DNA of 64,000 nucleotides from Daedaleopsis sinensis. Lineage: Eukaryota; Basidiomycota; Agaricomycetes; Polyporales; Polyporaceae. The notes below the pieces were generated by a model, which did not search any database, was not told the DNA's origin, and saw only the letters and a list, made by a program, of their open reading frames with translations. Below are positions 37,681-48,444 of the stretch, piece by piece. A program made the translations under genes and the position numbers. Numbering within the stretch: the first letter of the stretch is position 1; each line of letters starts with the position of its first letter. The DNA is taken from positions 4,092,001-4,156,000 of the forward strand of contig CM066305.1 of NCBI GenBank assembly GCA_033807695.1, read 5' to 3'.

Positions 37681-40600
37681 CACAATCAGCGGAGACGGGG
37701 CCTACGCACGCATCGCCGTGGACGTGGACGCGGACGTCGGAAACTGAGAACTAAGGAGGCTGGGGACTCGGACGTGCACGCGGACGTCATCAACTAAGGA
37801 GGCTGGGGATCCGTCCTCCGTACACGGTCGGGTGCCGTCTGGGAGTCTGGGAGTCTGGGAGTGTGGGACCGCTGCAGCACTGGCAGCAAAGGAGAGGGAG
37901 AGGCAGCAGGGAAGAGGGAGCAGGGAGCAGGGGAGAGGGAGCAGGGAGAGGGAGCAGGGGAGGGAGCAGGGAGAGGGAGAGGGAGTCCCTGCTTAGCCAG
38001 GCTGACGCGGACGGGGCTGCGACCGGCGTCGTGTCGTGATCTCCACGATTGTCTGAGGACTCGGAGGACGTGGTCTTGGTGGTGGCGGTCTGTGTGCGAG
38101 CGACCGCGGCGCGGGAGGGAGGCTCCGAGTCGACGACTGTGCACGATGGGGCAGGGAGCAGAGAGCAGAGTGCGAGGTGTGGCAGGTGTGGCAGGGATTC
38201 GGAGTCGGAGTGCACGGCACATGTACAGACGTCGGACAACTTGAAGGGCTCCCGGCCCCGGGTATGCAAGGAGCTCGCGTCCGCGCACCGGACAGTGGAT
38301 CGCGCGATGGCAGCCCTCAGCCCTCAGCGCACGGCAGGCAGGGCGGACGCGAACGCAGAACTTACCAGTAATACTCGCGATCGGGCGACGTGGGACGGGC
38401 GACGTGGATGTCGATGTCGATGATTTGCCAGCAGCCTGAGCTGCAGATCGCCCGGCCGGGGGCGCCCTGTTGCCGGGAGGGAGTGGACGGGGACGGGGAC
38501 GTTCGAGGTAGTGGCGCATGCCTGGGGACAGCGAGCGGCGGATGTTGGCAGTCGTGCTGAGGGTTGTGCGTGCGTGGCGGGGGAGGAGGATGACGCAGGG
38601 GGAAGGGCAGGACGACGTCAGCGGCAGTACTAGCTAGTGGCAGGAGGGGCCCGGGGATCGTCGTCCCAGGCGTGTCAAGCGTGCGTGCGTGCGAGCCGCG
38701 AGCCGGGCACCGACTTATCGCCCTCACAGCAGAGTTCAGACGGGCCACCGACGACTGCCGGGCATCATCCAACGCAGGTACGTACCGACGGCGGGAGTCG
38801 TGCGGGTGGAATATTCAATGCCAGCGGCTCGACAGGCTGTCTGTGTCTGTGGGGGAGCGCGACTGCCCTGCACTGGCAGCTGTCCCCCACAGTTAGAGTT
38901 CAACGTTCGACGTCCGCGTGCGTGCGTGCGTGCGTGCGTGCGATCGTCTGAGCACTCCCCACTCCCCGCGCATGGCGGCGATCGACAGCTGCATGTATGC
39001 ATCCACCCAGTTCTGGGGGATCTCGACAGTCCGGCGGGAGCACTGCGGGCACGGGAACGGGTGCGTTCGCGCGGGGTCCGGGGATGTCGTCACCGCACGC
39101 CGCGAGTCGATCAGGCGGGCACCCGATAACGTGAACGACGTCGAACCATGGCCAGGGGGCGAAGTCGGGTACCCCCCGGGCCCCGGACTGTGTATGGTGT
39201 TCGACGTCGACCGTTCGACGTGCGGGTGCCCCGCCGCTCTATCCGAGCCTGCGTGTGGCGGACCCTGGGTAAAAGGCGCGTCAGCGCTCACGCAGCGCGC
39301 GGTGGGGGCGTGAATACGTACGAGGCAGTCGTGGCAGGGGACATGGGCGACAGCGACGAGCAGCGACGCCACAAATGAGCGCTTGGGCCCCGCCCAAACG
39401 CCCCAGACGCTGCGGCACGGCGAGCAGAGTGGTTGCCGGGCGTCTGCGATCGAGATCGCGGGCGCCGGCTCGTGCGGCGCTAAAAACGGGGATCTGCCGA
39501 ATTTGACATGTGGGCGCCACGGCACACGTGTGACGCGCACTCGTCCCGCGGCGCGTCACGCGTCAGCGGTCACCGGTTCACCTCTTGCCAATGCCACGTC
39601 CAGATTCTGTCTTTGCCTTTGCACCTCTGCATGCATCCTCGTCTTCGTCTTCGTCTGCGCTCTCCCGCTCGCTGCTACCTACAGAGGATGTGCCCGGACT
39701 ACGACTGTGACTCGGGCTCGGGAAGAACACGACGGTGGATCAGGGTGCGGTTACGCCGACGCCGGCATTCCCCAGGCCCCCACGCACGCTTCCCCCACGC
39801 CGGTCGCGGACCGCCCGGCGTCCCCAGGCTCGCACCTCCGAGTCGTCCTCCCTAGATAGGCCCTCCCCGCACAATGTCGCTCTGCTGCTGCAACACACGT
39901 GGCATACGTGGCAGAGCATGCATGCCGGGGCTAGTATCGGTATCGGTATCAGTACGCTTTATATATTCACGCATCCACGCATTCACGCATTCAACTTGAA
40001 GTTCACGTTGACGTTAACGTTCAGGCATACATCCGGCCCGGCCCGTCCATATCCATATCCATATGTGCATGCATTCATTCCGTCAGCTCCAGTCCAAGGC
40101 CAAGACCGCGATTTCCCTCCGAGTCCTTCGCGCCCGGTGGACGGTGGACGGTGGACGGTGGACGGTGGACGGTGGCTTCTCCCGACCCCCCGGAGCGACG
40201 GGCTCCACCAAACCGAAACAGAAACTCAGGCTGGTTCAAGTTCATGCGCCGCGGACGGCTGCTGCGTGGGGGTGCAGGTGCCGGTGCTGGTGCCGGTGCT
40301 GGTGCAGGCGAGCATACGCATACGCAGCTGGTGATTGGTGATTGCCCTCGAGGACCGGTACCGAGGTACGACGACGTCGGGGTATGCAGGTGCTCGCATC
40401 TGGATCTGACGGCGGTTTGTCTCGTGCGCGACAGCTTCGCCCGGTTGCCCGGTCGCCCGCTCCTGCGTCCCTGCGTCCACGCACCGCGCACCGCGCACCG
40501 CAGGGAAGCGTCACTGGGTGCAGCGGCCGAAATATGAGTCGTCACAATAGCGCCGAAATCGTACGAATATGACGGGACTCTGATGCGACTCTGCTAGTAA

Positions 40601-40717
40601 CATGATGAGTTCACATTCAAAGCTGAGTGATAAGAATACGGTCGTACTTCTGACTGACTACGTACAACATTCTACCCAAGTCATAGTACGGGGATATTGT
40701 GATGTCCCCTGCGAGCT
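37681..40717. other. Low-complexity intergenic DNA, right part
   Basis: No gene is supported. It has GGGAGCAGGGAGAGG purine arrays at about 37905-37985, GCGTGCGTGC runs near 38920-38942, GGTGGAC heptamers at about 40137-40170 and GCACCGC heptamers near 40478-40502. A minus-strand frame at 39540-38893 contains CHDC and CPQC pairs and balanced composition, and is discussed as a weak gene candidate. Simple-sequence content falls off after about 40.5 kb. Confidence 0.5.
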
Positions 40718-40741
40718 CGCGCGACGCGCGCGCGTCGCGCG
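40718..40741. repeat. 24-bp perfect palindrome of CG/GC steps
   Basis: The 24 bases are self-complementary around 40729/40730; the core is GCGACGCGCGCGCGTCGC. It lies 284 bp before the coiled-coil gene, close to where the low-complexity region gives way to the transposase block. It could form a cruciform or Z-DNA, or bind a dimeric regulator. Confidence 0.7.
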
Positions 40742-41024
40742 GGTTGCCCTGCGCGTCTAATACTGTAGCTGCTGCGGGTCTGCTTATTCCGGGGCTGGTT
40801 GCTGCGACTCTCAGCGAGAATCGACCTCGTTTGAGCTGCCGTGGAGCTCGAGCACTCATCAGATAGATACAATCGTTCTAATGACCTGTTTGAATACACG
40901 TTAATGAAGAGAAAAACGCGCGACGTCGGCGCCAGAAGCTGCGCGCAGTGCCCGCCGCCAGTCACGACAACGGTCTGCCCTCCGCTAGTGCCCACCTCAG
41001 GCTGTTGCCGTTCCTAGTTCCAGC

Positions 41025-42715
41025 ATGCCCGACCCTGCTCACGTATCAGCCAACCTCGTTCGCCTCAATACGGCCATACACCAGATTGAAGAACTGCAAG
41101 AGACGACTGACAGTCAGCGAAGAGCTATTGCAGAAATGAAAGCCACGGGAGAAAAGCACCGCACTGAGATGGCTGTCATCTTGAATGCTCTCAACATCAA
41201 GGTCGAGAAGGACGCCGCGGAGATTAAGCTCCTCAAGGACCGCGTCAAGTTCCTCGAGTCCATTTCCGGCGTTGTGGAGGTAGAGAATGACCCGGATGAC
41301 GAGGATTCGGAGATTATGGCACAGGAAGCCAATGATCTCACAGACGAGGAGCGGGAGAAGCTGGCGAGGAGCATTACTGCTGTGAACTGCCAGATAGTTA
41401 AGGTGAGTCACTCACCACAGTGTCGGAACACCAGATAAAGAGACGGAGGACGTGCTGCAGACCGCTGTCAACAAAGTATACGCACATCTGCTAGGCATCA
41501 CAGGGAAGACTCTCGTTGCCAGCAAGCTTCCGCCCCACCCTAACTGGCCGGGTGAAAACGGGGTGTTCCCCCTTGATCCTGCAACGAACGCTCCCCTGCT
41601 ACGCTTCCATTGGGACAAGCCCGGGAGCTTCCCGGGTAATATACCCGGTCTCAAGACTGTGGTAGCTGCTGTACGTACCCTTGGTCCGGAGCTGGTTCCC
41701 TATTCCGCCCTCTCGATTTCCAAGATACTCGATGCCCATCTTGAGGAGCGCGTTGAGAAAAAGTTCCGCTACCTTCATTTGTCATGGATTGCGGATATGA
41801 AGGAGGGTGAGGGCGCAGAACAGGAAGGCCCGGGCCCTCGTGGGGATAACATCTTCGGGGACGGAGGCGGCGGCGGCGGCGGTGGCGGCGGCGGAGGACA
41901 GGCTCAGGCTGCTGATGGTGGTGGAAGGGCAGGTCGTTCTACAGCGGAGAAGACGGGGAAGTTGCAGTCTGCATCGACGCACAATTCGCGCGTGGCCACT
42001 GTGAGTGTCACAGATGATGCACGGTCTATCTGAGTAGTACTCACCTTGGTTTCAGAAACTCACAATCCGCATTCAAAAGCGAGCACAACACGCGACGTAC
42101 TCTGACCCAAAGTACGACGCAGCGTTCACCTTCGCGGCAACTTCCGAAGACGAGACCGACAACGAGTGCTCTCCCGGCAAGCCGAAAGCTTATAAGACGT
42201 GTCCCCCAGACTGGCAAAGCGATGGGGTGAGTGTTCATGCTTGGTAGTATGCAGGCGACTCACGATTTGGAGCTGTGTGCGTGCACCAGCTCAAGAATTG
42301 CCACGCAGGAGTCGATGGCGAGCGCAACCCGGGCCCGATGATGGGTGCAAAGCTTGCCCCGAGAAGGGCAGGCGAAGTGAAGGCCAACGCAATCCCCCGG
42401 AAGGCGTTGAAGATCGAGAATGCGGTGCGAATGTGGATGGTCGACCCGGTCAAGCTCACAGCACATCCTGACTGGGTTGCGAGCGGGCTGGTTGTCGCAA
42501 ACGGTGTGCTGTGGGGGGATGCAGACGAGCCGGTACTGGTGAAGCCAAACAAGAAGAGAAGGACGGCGCAGGCAGAGGACGGAGGAGGAGTTACGAGGAA
42601 GCAGAAGCGCAAGGTGGTTGATACGTCGGAGGTGGAGAAGCAGGTGCAGGAGCTGAGCATGGTGACGGGCGGTCAAGACGTGAGGGAGCTGATTGCGAAG
42701 ATGGCTCTGCCGTAA
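41025..42715 (+). CDS. Coiled-coil protein of unknown function next to the transposase
   Basis: Four exons (41025-41402, 41443-42000, 42056-42226, 42290-42715) give 510 aa; introns of 40, 55 and 63 nt are all phase 0. Intron 1 is very short and its acceptor (AAAGAG) is the least certain call. Residues about 5-90 form a heptad-rich coiled coil (LNTAIHQIEELQE, IKLLKDRVKFLES), followed by an acidic stretch, a globular middle (HPNWPGENGVFPLD, LLRFHWDKPG), a poly-Gly run near residues 270-285, and a basic Lys/Arg-rich segment near the C-terminus (KPNKKRRT, TRKQKRKVVD) that could be a nuclear localisation signal. I do not recognise a named domain. It is convergent with the Plavaka transposase gene (tail to tail, 1036 bp), so an accessory role for a mobile element is possible but unproven. 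Confidence 0.65.
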
Positions 42716-43751
42716 GCTTTTGATGCTATTTATTCATCCCCATGCTGTTCGTCGCCATTGAGCTCGTTGATGGCTTGGTCCAACCAGTCGTCCTCGGGCT
42801 CGATCCCAGTCTGTAGTAGATCTGTTAGACCAGCGGCATATGTAAACAATATGTGCGCACTCGATCACAGCCGTTAACTGATCGATAGACCCCTCGAGCA
42901 CCAAATACACACATAGTCGGATGCGAAATTTCGACTCCGCCATCAGCGGCATTGCACGGCAGTCACTTCGGAACCAGACAGGTCGACGAGGGACGTCTGA
43001 TCTGAGGAAGTAGCCGCAAACTCCGACTGATACCCTGGACTGGTTTCTCAGCTCCGACTCAGCCGACTATGTGCGTATTCTGTGACCAAGGGGTCTATCG
43101 ATCAGTTAACGGCTGCAAAAGAATGTACCGCCCATAACGGCGTGTCCCTGCCCAGTCTATTGGAGTGAAACGGGATCATGGCGACTGCGGCAGCAATCTG
43201 CTGCGTCTTGATCACCTCAGCATCGCCATAGCGGTTCCGATAGGCAACGTGAATCCCGAGGTGAGTTGTACTAATTTACAAGTCAGTCATCGGCAGCTTG
43301 TTGAAGGCGGCAGTCGTAGTAAGGAGCACCCACTATAAAGACCATGGCATCAGCGGAATGTTGTCATCAGATAGCAGCCGCTGCACAACGGAACAGATGA
43401 CCGGTGGTTTGTCATCAGCAAAATGTTCGATGCATTGATCGGCATTGGGAGCATTGATGGCTTGCGCGTTTATTATAGGCGCTTGAAATCTCCCTAATGC
43501 CTCGACACGCGGGCCGAATATTCTGGGCAGCCTGCATGGTGGCTTCACATTGCGAGGGCGTTCAACTGCAAGACCGGTGAATATATACCCTTGGAACCCA
43601 CTGTAATGGCATGCATTCAGATAGGGGCTGCCGAACGATTAGTACCACGGTCATAGTATACTACTAGTACGCGGCATGGACACAGGGATAGCTATGGCCA
43701 CACTAGTATTCGCAATAACGGATTACAATTCTATACATCATAAGCTCAGTA
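42716..43751. other. Spacer between convergent genes, contains a MITE
   Basis: Apart from the inverted-repeat element at 42868-43115, the 1036-bp spacer between the two stop codons has no feature I can name. Open frames are short and unconvincing. Confidence 0.5.
42868..43115. mobile_element. 248-bp MITE-like element with long terminal inverted repeats
   Basis: The left arm 42868-42894 (starting CAGCCGTTAACTGATCGATA) is exactly complementary to the right arm 43089-43115: 27 of 27 bases. After a 7-base mismatch block the pairing resumes with near-matches ending in CACATAGTCGG, so each arm is about 58 bp and ends near 42925 and 43058. The interior is about 130 bp with no coding capacity. A clear target-site duplication is not visible; only CA borders both ends. 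Size and structure fit a miniature inverted-repeat transposable element of unassigned superfamily. Confidence 0.75.
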
Positions 43752-46700
43752 TCAATATGAATTGAAACCTCCGGCATCAAGCAACTCCTCGTCGTCGTCT
43801 TGGCCATCCTCCCCCTGTGCGTCCTCCTCGTCGGGTTCATGCGGTAGTGAGTGAGTGTTCTCGCCTGACTTGTCACCGTCCTCGTGCTCGTCGTCGGAGT
43901 TGATGTAACCAAAATCAACCTCTTCGTCCTCATTTGCGTCGCCGTCGCCGTCGCCGTCGCCGTCGTCATCGCCGTCGCCTTCGCCTTCGCCGTCGCTGTC
44001 GGAGTCCGAGTCGACAAAGATATCATGGAGGTCGGCCTTCCATGGTGTGCCTGTGGTGCCCTGGCGCCGATGTCCGACGCCGCCGCCAAGGTAGCGCATA
44101 AACATGTCGCGGTCCACAAACCTGAAGAAGCGTCAGTCCTTATCAGACCGCGATACCTGCCATTGCTCACATATTGACATAGTGGAGTTTCCACTCCTCT
44201 TCTTCCTCCTCCGGGGGTTCACAGGCGTCGTCCACATTGCCGTCGGTCTCGTCATGTCGCCAGTCGCAAGGAACGGTGCCATAAGCGAATGCCGGTATCA
44301 AGTGTGCTCCCCGGAGAACGTCCTCTGGCGCGATGAATCCATAGGCGTAGTCGTCGCTTGCCCACTGGAGGCGGTGTAGACGGCAAGATTGAAATCCTCC
44401 GGGCGCGCTCTCATCGACGTCGAACCACCGAACCCACAGAACGGGGATCGCCTGCGGTTCCGAGTCCTGGGCGCCAGAGAGATCAGCGCCCGCCCGGAAG
44501 ACGTTGACGTGGAATATGCCCAGGACACGGGCGTACAGGAAGGGGTGACGTGATTGATCGCCCGAGTACATGATGACATCGGGGTGAGTGCGGGGATTGA
44601 CCGAGTCCTGCCCACGACGCATGTCATAGGACGTATAGTTGATCCTCATGGTCTTGTGCACGAAGAGTTTCTCCCCATCTATGCGAATTGCCTGCAGGTC
44701 GGCGTGTGTAGGCACAGTGACATGTGGCGCATGCGCGCTGGGGGGCATGCGCGCGTGCAGGTGCTCTTTGAGAGAGCGCACGAAGTCCTGCAATGAATTT
44801 CGAAATGGTTACCATAGTTCAGTGTAGCGTCAGTGAGACTAGAGTACGTACTTTGGAGGCGGGGTCCCCTATATGCTCCATTACGAACTCGTGAAGAGTG
44901 ATCCGGTTGCGTTGGTCCCCAGAAATCTGGAAGGGAGCTTCCACAGGAGATGGACCGAGCGGCTCGGCAGCAGGTGCTCGGAGGCGTGCCTTCCTGTCGA
45001 TAGTGCTGGTTCGACGACGTTGCCGCTTATGGGAGACATGCTTTTGGCCGAGTTTGTGCAGCAGTGTTTGCCGCCGAGTCTCCTGCGCGATCTGGAGAGC
45101 GAACTGTTGATTCTTGTTCGTTCGGGGGAAAAAGTCCTTAGGCCGGCAGTGCTCTTGCTCGCCCTGTGACATTACCAGTTATAAGTACCGCGATCGCCCC
45201 AAGGACGATAAGTTGTCAGCCTCACCCCTTGGGACGTGTAATTGTCCGTCGTTCCAAACAGGCGTATGGACCGAACATAATCTGCGAGGCGATGGTATTT
45301 GTATGTGCCAAGGTTGAACAACTTCTTCCTCCAGGATGTCTTCGGGGGGGCTGCGGGGACGGGCGGATCCGGATCGTTTGTCGTGTTTTGGGCCAACACA
45401 TTTGCGGCGCGCGCATTTCGGGCATGGCGCTGTTGAGTTTCTTTGGGAAGCTCTTTGGTAGCATACAGAGGGCAGACCTTGCGCGCGAATTCGCGCATCG
45501 AAGCACCGAGGGATCTGGTAGCGGAGTCGAACGTGTCCAGGGTGCTGTCGGTGTGGACCCGTAACTTCGCAAGGGCGTGCCACGTACACAGGCGGAATAG
45601 CATCGTCATCACACTTCGGTTGACAGGTTGGGGTAACAGGCGCTCGAAAACTGGTATTGAACACTGAACGCGCGTGAGTACATCATGTGCGTGTCGATAT
45701 ATGAAAATCGTTACCTGGAGAAGCTGCTCGTAGTCGCGGGCTGCGAGTTTCTTCATGGCAGACATGTTGTGACCGAACCTACGTATCGTCCGCCTGCCGA
45801 ATGTTGGAATCACGGCGTATCTGCATAACTTCATTAGTCGTGCAGGCAGACAATACAGAAAAAGGGTACTAGCCGTTCGTCGATCAGCTGCACTGCGTGG
45901 TTCCCAGCGGCCATAAGGATCCTGATAAGGTGGGTGAAGGTGCTTTTCCATACGCCTAACTCAAATTCATGCATCAGATCCGGAACGAACAGATCGTATG
46001 CGTTTTGTCCGAATTGGGCGAAACGGACGGAAAAGGCGCACTAACGTGTCGGGTGGTCAGGGTTCAGTCCGTGACATTGTGAAACGATGCTGGGGCTCAC
46101 GCGGGTGGGATTCGATGATTTCTCACCGAGAGGGGTCTTCTTGATCTTGTCGCTGTCGGGAGGTACACCGCCTTCGAAAATCCACTGGCGGACCTTCTGA
46201 ATCCAAGAGTGCTCGTGCTCGTCGTCCTGCCGTGCTCGGTTGGAGCGGAACACGGTGTCCGCAACCGTGCCCATCTTGTCAATGTTGGCCTTTTCGACAA
46301 GGCACGCAGGGCATGGGCACCGCGCCAGTTGCTTGATGCAGGCGATGAGGCACCTGAAAGGATTATGACATCAGCGTGGACGGTCGCGCAAGTACGCATA
46401 ATAGACCGTACTTCTCGGGGTAATCAGCTGTGTAGGTGAAAATGCGAGGAAAGATCCTTCGAATGATGCCGTCGCCGCATTTGATCAGCATGCCGTGTAT
46501 ATATGCCTCCATGAAGTCGTCGTCGAGGAGACTCAGCCAGATCTTCTGCATTAAGTCTTGTTTGAGAAAACGGAGGACAGCCGCACTAGGTGGCTCTTTA
46601 TATGCGACCTTGTACGCGTCGTGAACCGATGTAGACGAGAGCTGGTGATCGCGTGAGTTCGTCTGCTAAATGGAACATGAACTGCCGGCCACTTACCGAC

Positions 46701-48125
46701 GGGATGTACGCAAGATGATGTGCGGCGAACATGGACGGTTTGATGCGGATGTACTTCGTGAGCGACCCGAGCCACACATAGACAGGCCAGAGCGATGCGG
46801 TTCCGAAATTCGTGAGATGTGTAGAGTCGGAGTAGACTAGCAGAGGCGCGAGAGCGTACTCGACATCGGCGGCGTCGTCCGGGTGGCGTGGCTGGGCTTG
46901 GAGTCTGGCGTGCTCTTCCTTCATGGCGTCGGAATTGTAGATCTCTGAGTATACTCGCTCGGGGGGGGCGTCCGGATCTGTGGGCGAGGCTCGGCGGCGA
47001 AGGAGGGTGAACGGGAACCAGTGAAACCGGTCGGCTAGGGGATCTTCACATGCCTCGCGGATGAGCGTAGTGAACTTGCGAGCCCATATACCCTTGACGG
47101 TGAATGTGGGCGAGATTTCCTCGGAAATGTTCTCCACCTTCTCCTTGGGTAGATGCAGGACGACATGCGATTCTCGCCATCCATCGTCTTCATTGAACGG
47201 CCTCCCGGAGGCAGTCGATTCGTCAAGACGTTGTTTCTCGCGCTTGATATTGAACCCTTCCAGGTCGGACTTCTTGAACTCGTCTTGCAGTATCACGGTA
47301 TCGACCAGGCGTTGTATCTCACCGGCTGACTTGCTCGTAGAGCCCGAGTACTGCCACTCCATCAGCTTGAACGTAGTCCAATTCAAGAAGGGGGCATAGC
47401 TCTGCGCGGCGAACGTCTTTGCGGCGCCCAGAAGTTTAGGTAGGCTGGCTCCGAGGGGTCGAAGGGGTGTCTGTTCTTGGAACACGGACGGGGGGCGGAG
47501 ATGCGTGGCAGAGTCTGCAAAGGCGTGAACTGGGAGACCTTCTTCAGGGTCGTGTTGGGGAGTGCCGCCCTCATACGTGCGGTAGACGCCAAATCGATTT
47601 GGCGGTGTGTGTGTGAGCAGTATCGGAGGTGGAGGAGGCGGCACCGGTTCCTGTATGATATGATGATCGGGCGAAGGGGGGGCAGGAGGCGGCGGCGGCG
47701 GCGGCGGACGCGGGAGATGGGGCGGCAGACCTCGCAGCGAGGTGGGCACCATGTCGCGCACCTTGGCGGGGGCACGGTGCTGCCGCCCCACACGGCTCGT
47801 GGTAGGGGTAAATATAGGTTGCATGGCAATCTCCTCGGCCTGAGCACCCAAGTTGAGAAATGCAATGTATATCGTAACAAATAATTGCACATACCTGTAT
47901 GCGCGCGAGGCGCAAGTCGGCCGCACGCTGCTTGCGTTCTCCCTCTGCTCGCAGCGCTTCTGCTGCCTGGTGTGCATCGTCCTCCTCCTTGCGCCTCGCT
48001 AATTTCCGTGTGTCGACATGTTGTTGGAGGCCTCGGTATAGTTGGTGGGCCTGCTTGCACTTCGCCTGGTGCAATGAAATACGTTCGAATCTCCTTCCAC
48101 AGCCATTACAGGCTGTCTTCACCAT
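43752..48125 (-). CDS. Plavaka-family DNA transposase, apparently full length
   Basis: Ten exons on the minus strand (48125-47895, 47839-46697, 46641-46412, 46353-46101, 46040-45874, 45820-45715, 45663-45226, 45163-44852, 44787-44171, 44121-43752) give 1288 aa with no internal stop. An N-terminal CCHC finger (C6, C9, H19, C23) and a poly-Pro linker precede the Plavaka core, recognised by ordered motifs: WQYSGSTSKSAGEI, SDSTHLTNFGTASLWPVY, KPSMFAAHHLAYIPS, CPCPACLVEKANIDKMGT, DLMHEFELGVWK, PTFGRRTIRRFGHNMSAMKK and, near the end, FVDRDMFMRYLGGGVGH. The tail is a long Ser/Asp/Glu/Gly acidic run. Plavaka proteins are CACTA/EnSpm-related transposases of basidiomycetes. Nine introns are GT-AG; 45873-45821 needs a GC donor to keep frame. 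The Met at 48125 is preferred over 48170, which would add a hydrophobic leader. Confidence 0.85.
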
Positions 48126-48444
48126 GCAGAGGAGGGCAAGTGATACGAGCAGGCAGAGCAGTGCCTGCATCGCATAGAACGACGTTATCTGTAGAAGAGG
48201 GTGGTAGAGTTGAATGTTGCTCAGCTGGAGTCAACGCGCCGTGCCCTTGGGCACGTGACCGTTGGATGTCGCGCGCGCGCCCTCCGAGAATGGCAACTCT
48301 CCTTCCGCAAACAGTCACCTCGCGCACGGCACTATAAAGTGCGCCGTCCGCGTCGCTCTGGTCGCTCATCTCCCTTTTCCCCCGCCATCACTCCTCCCTC
48401 ACCTCCTCTTTCGCACTCCCTCTCGACTGGTTGCCATTGTCAGT
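48126..48444. promoter_or_regulatory. Shared divergent promoter with palindromic TATA site
   Basis: These 319 bp separate the start codons of the Plavaka gene (minus) and the DUF6698-like gene (plus). A TATAAA at 48333-48338 lies inside a short palindrome, GCACT-ATAA-AGTGC (48329-48342), 107 bp before the plus-strand start. A pyrimidine-rich leader (CTCCCTTTTCCCCC type) runs from about 48365 to 48425. A single control region could drive both genes. Confidence 0.45.

Noticed and set aside
36862..37797. Several overlapping 170-270 codon frames on both strands (REHGRTGV-type and PVLPYARA-type repeats)
   Set aside because: All are produced by the 8-bp minisatellite at 37219-37680. No start context, domain or homologue-like sequence.
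22095..40560. Many 100-370 codon frames in the GC-rich desert as genes
   Set aside because: GC-rich simple sequence has few stops. The frames overlap on both strands, are Arg/Ser/Pro/Ala dominated and lack splice-consistent partners or domains.
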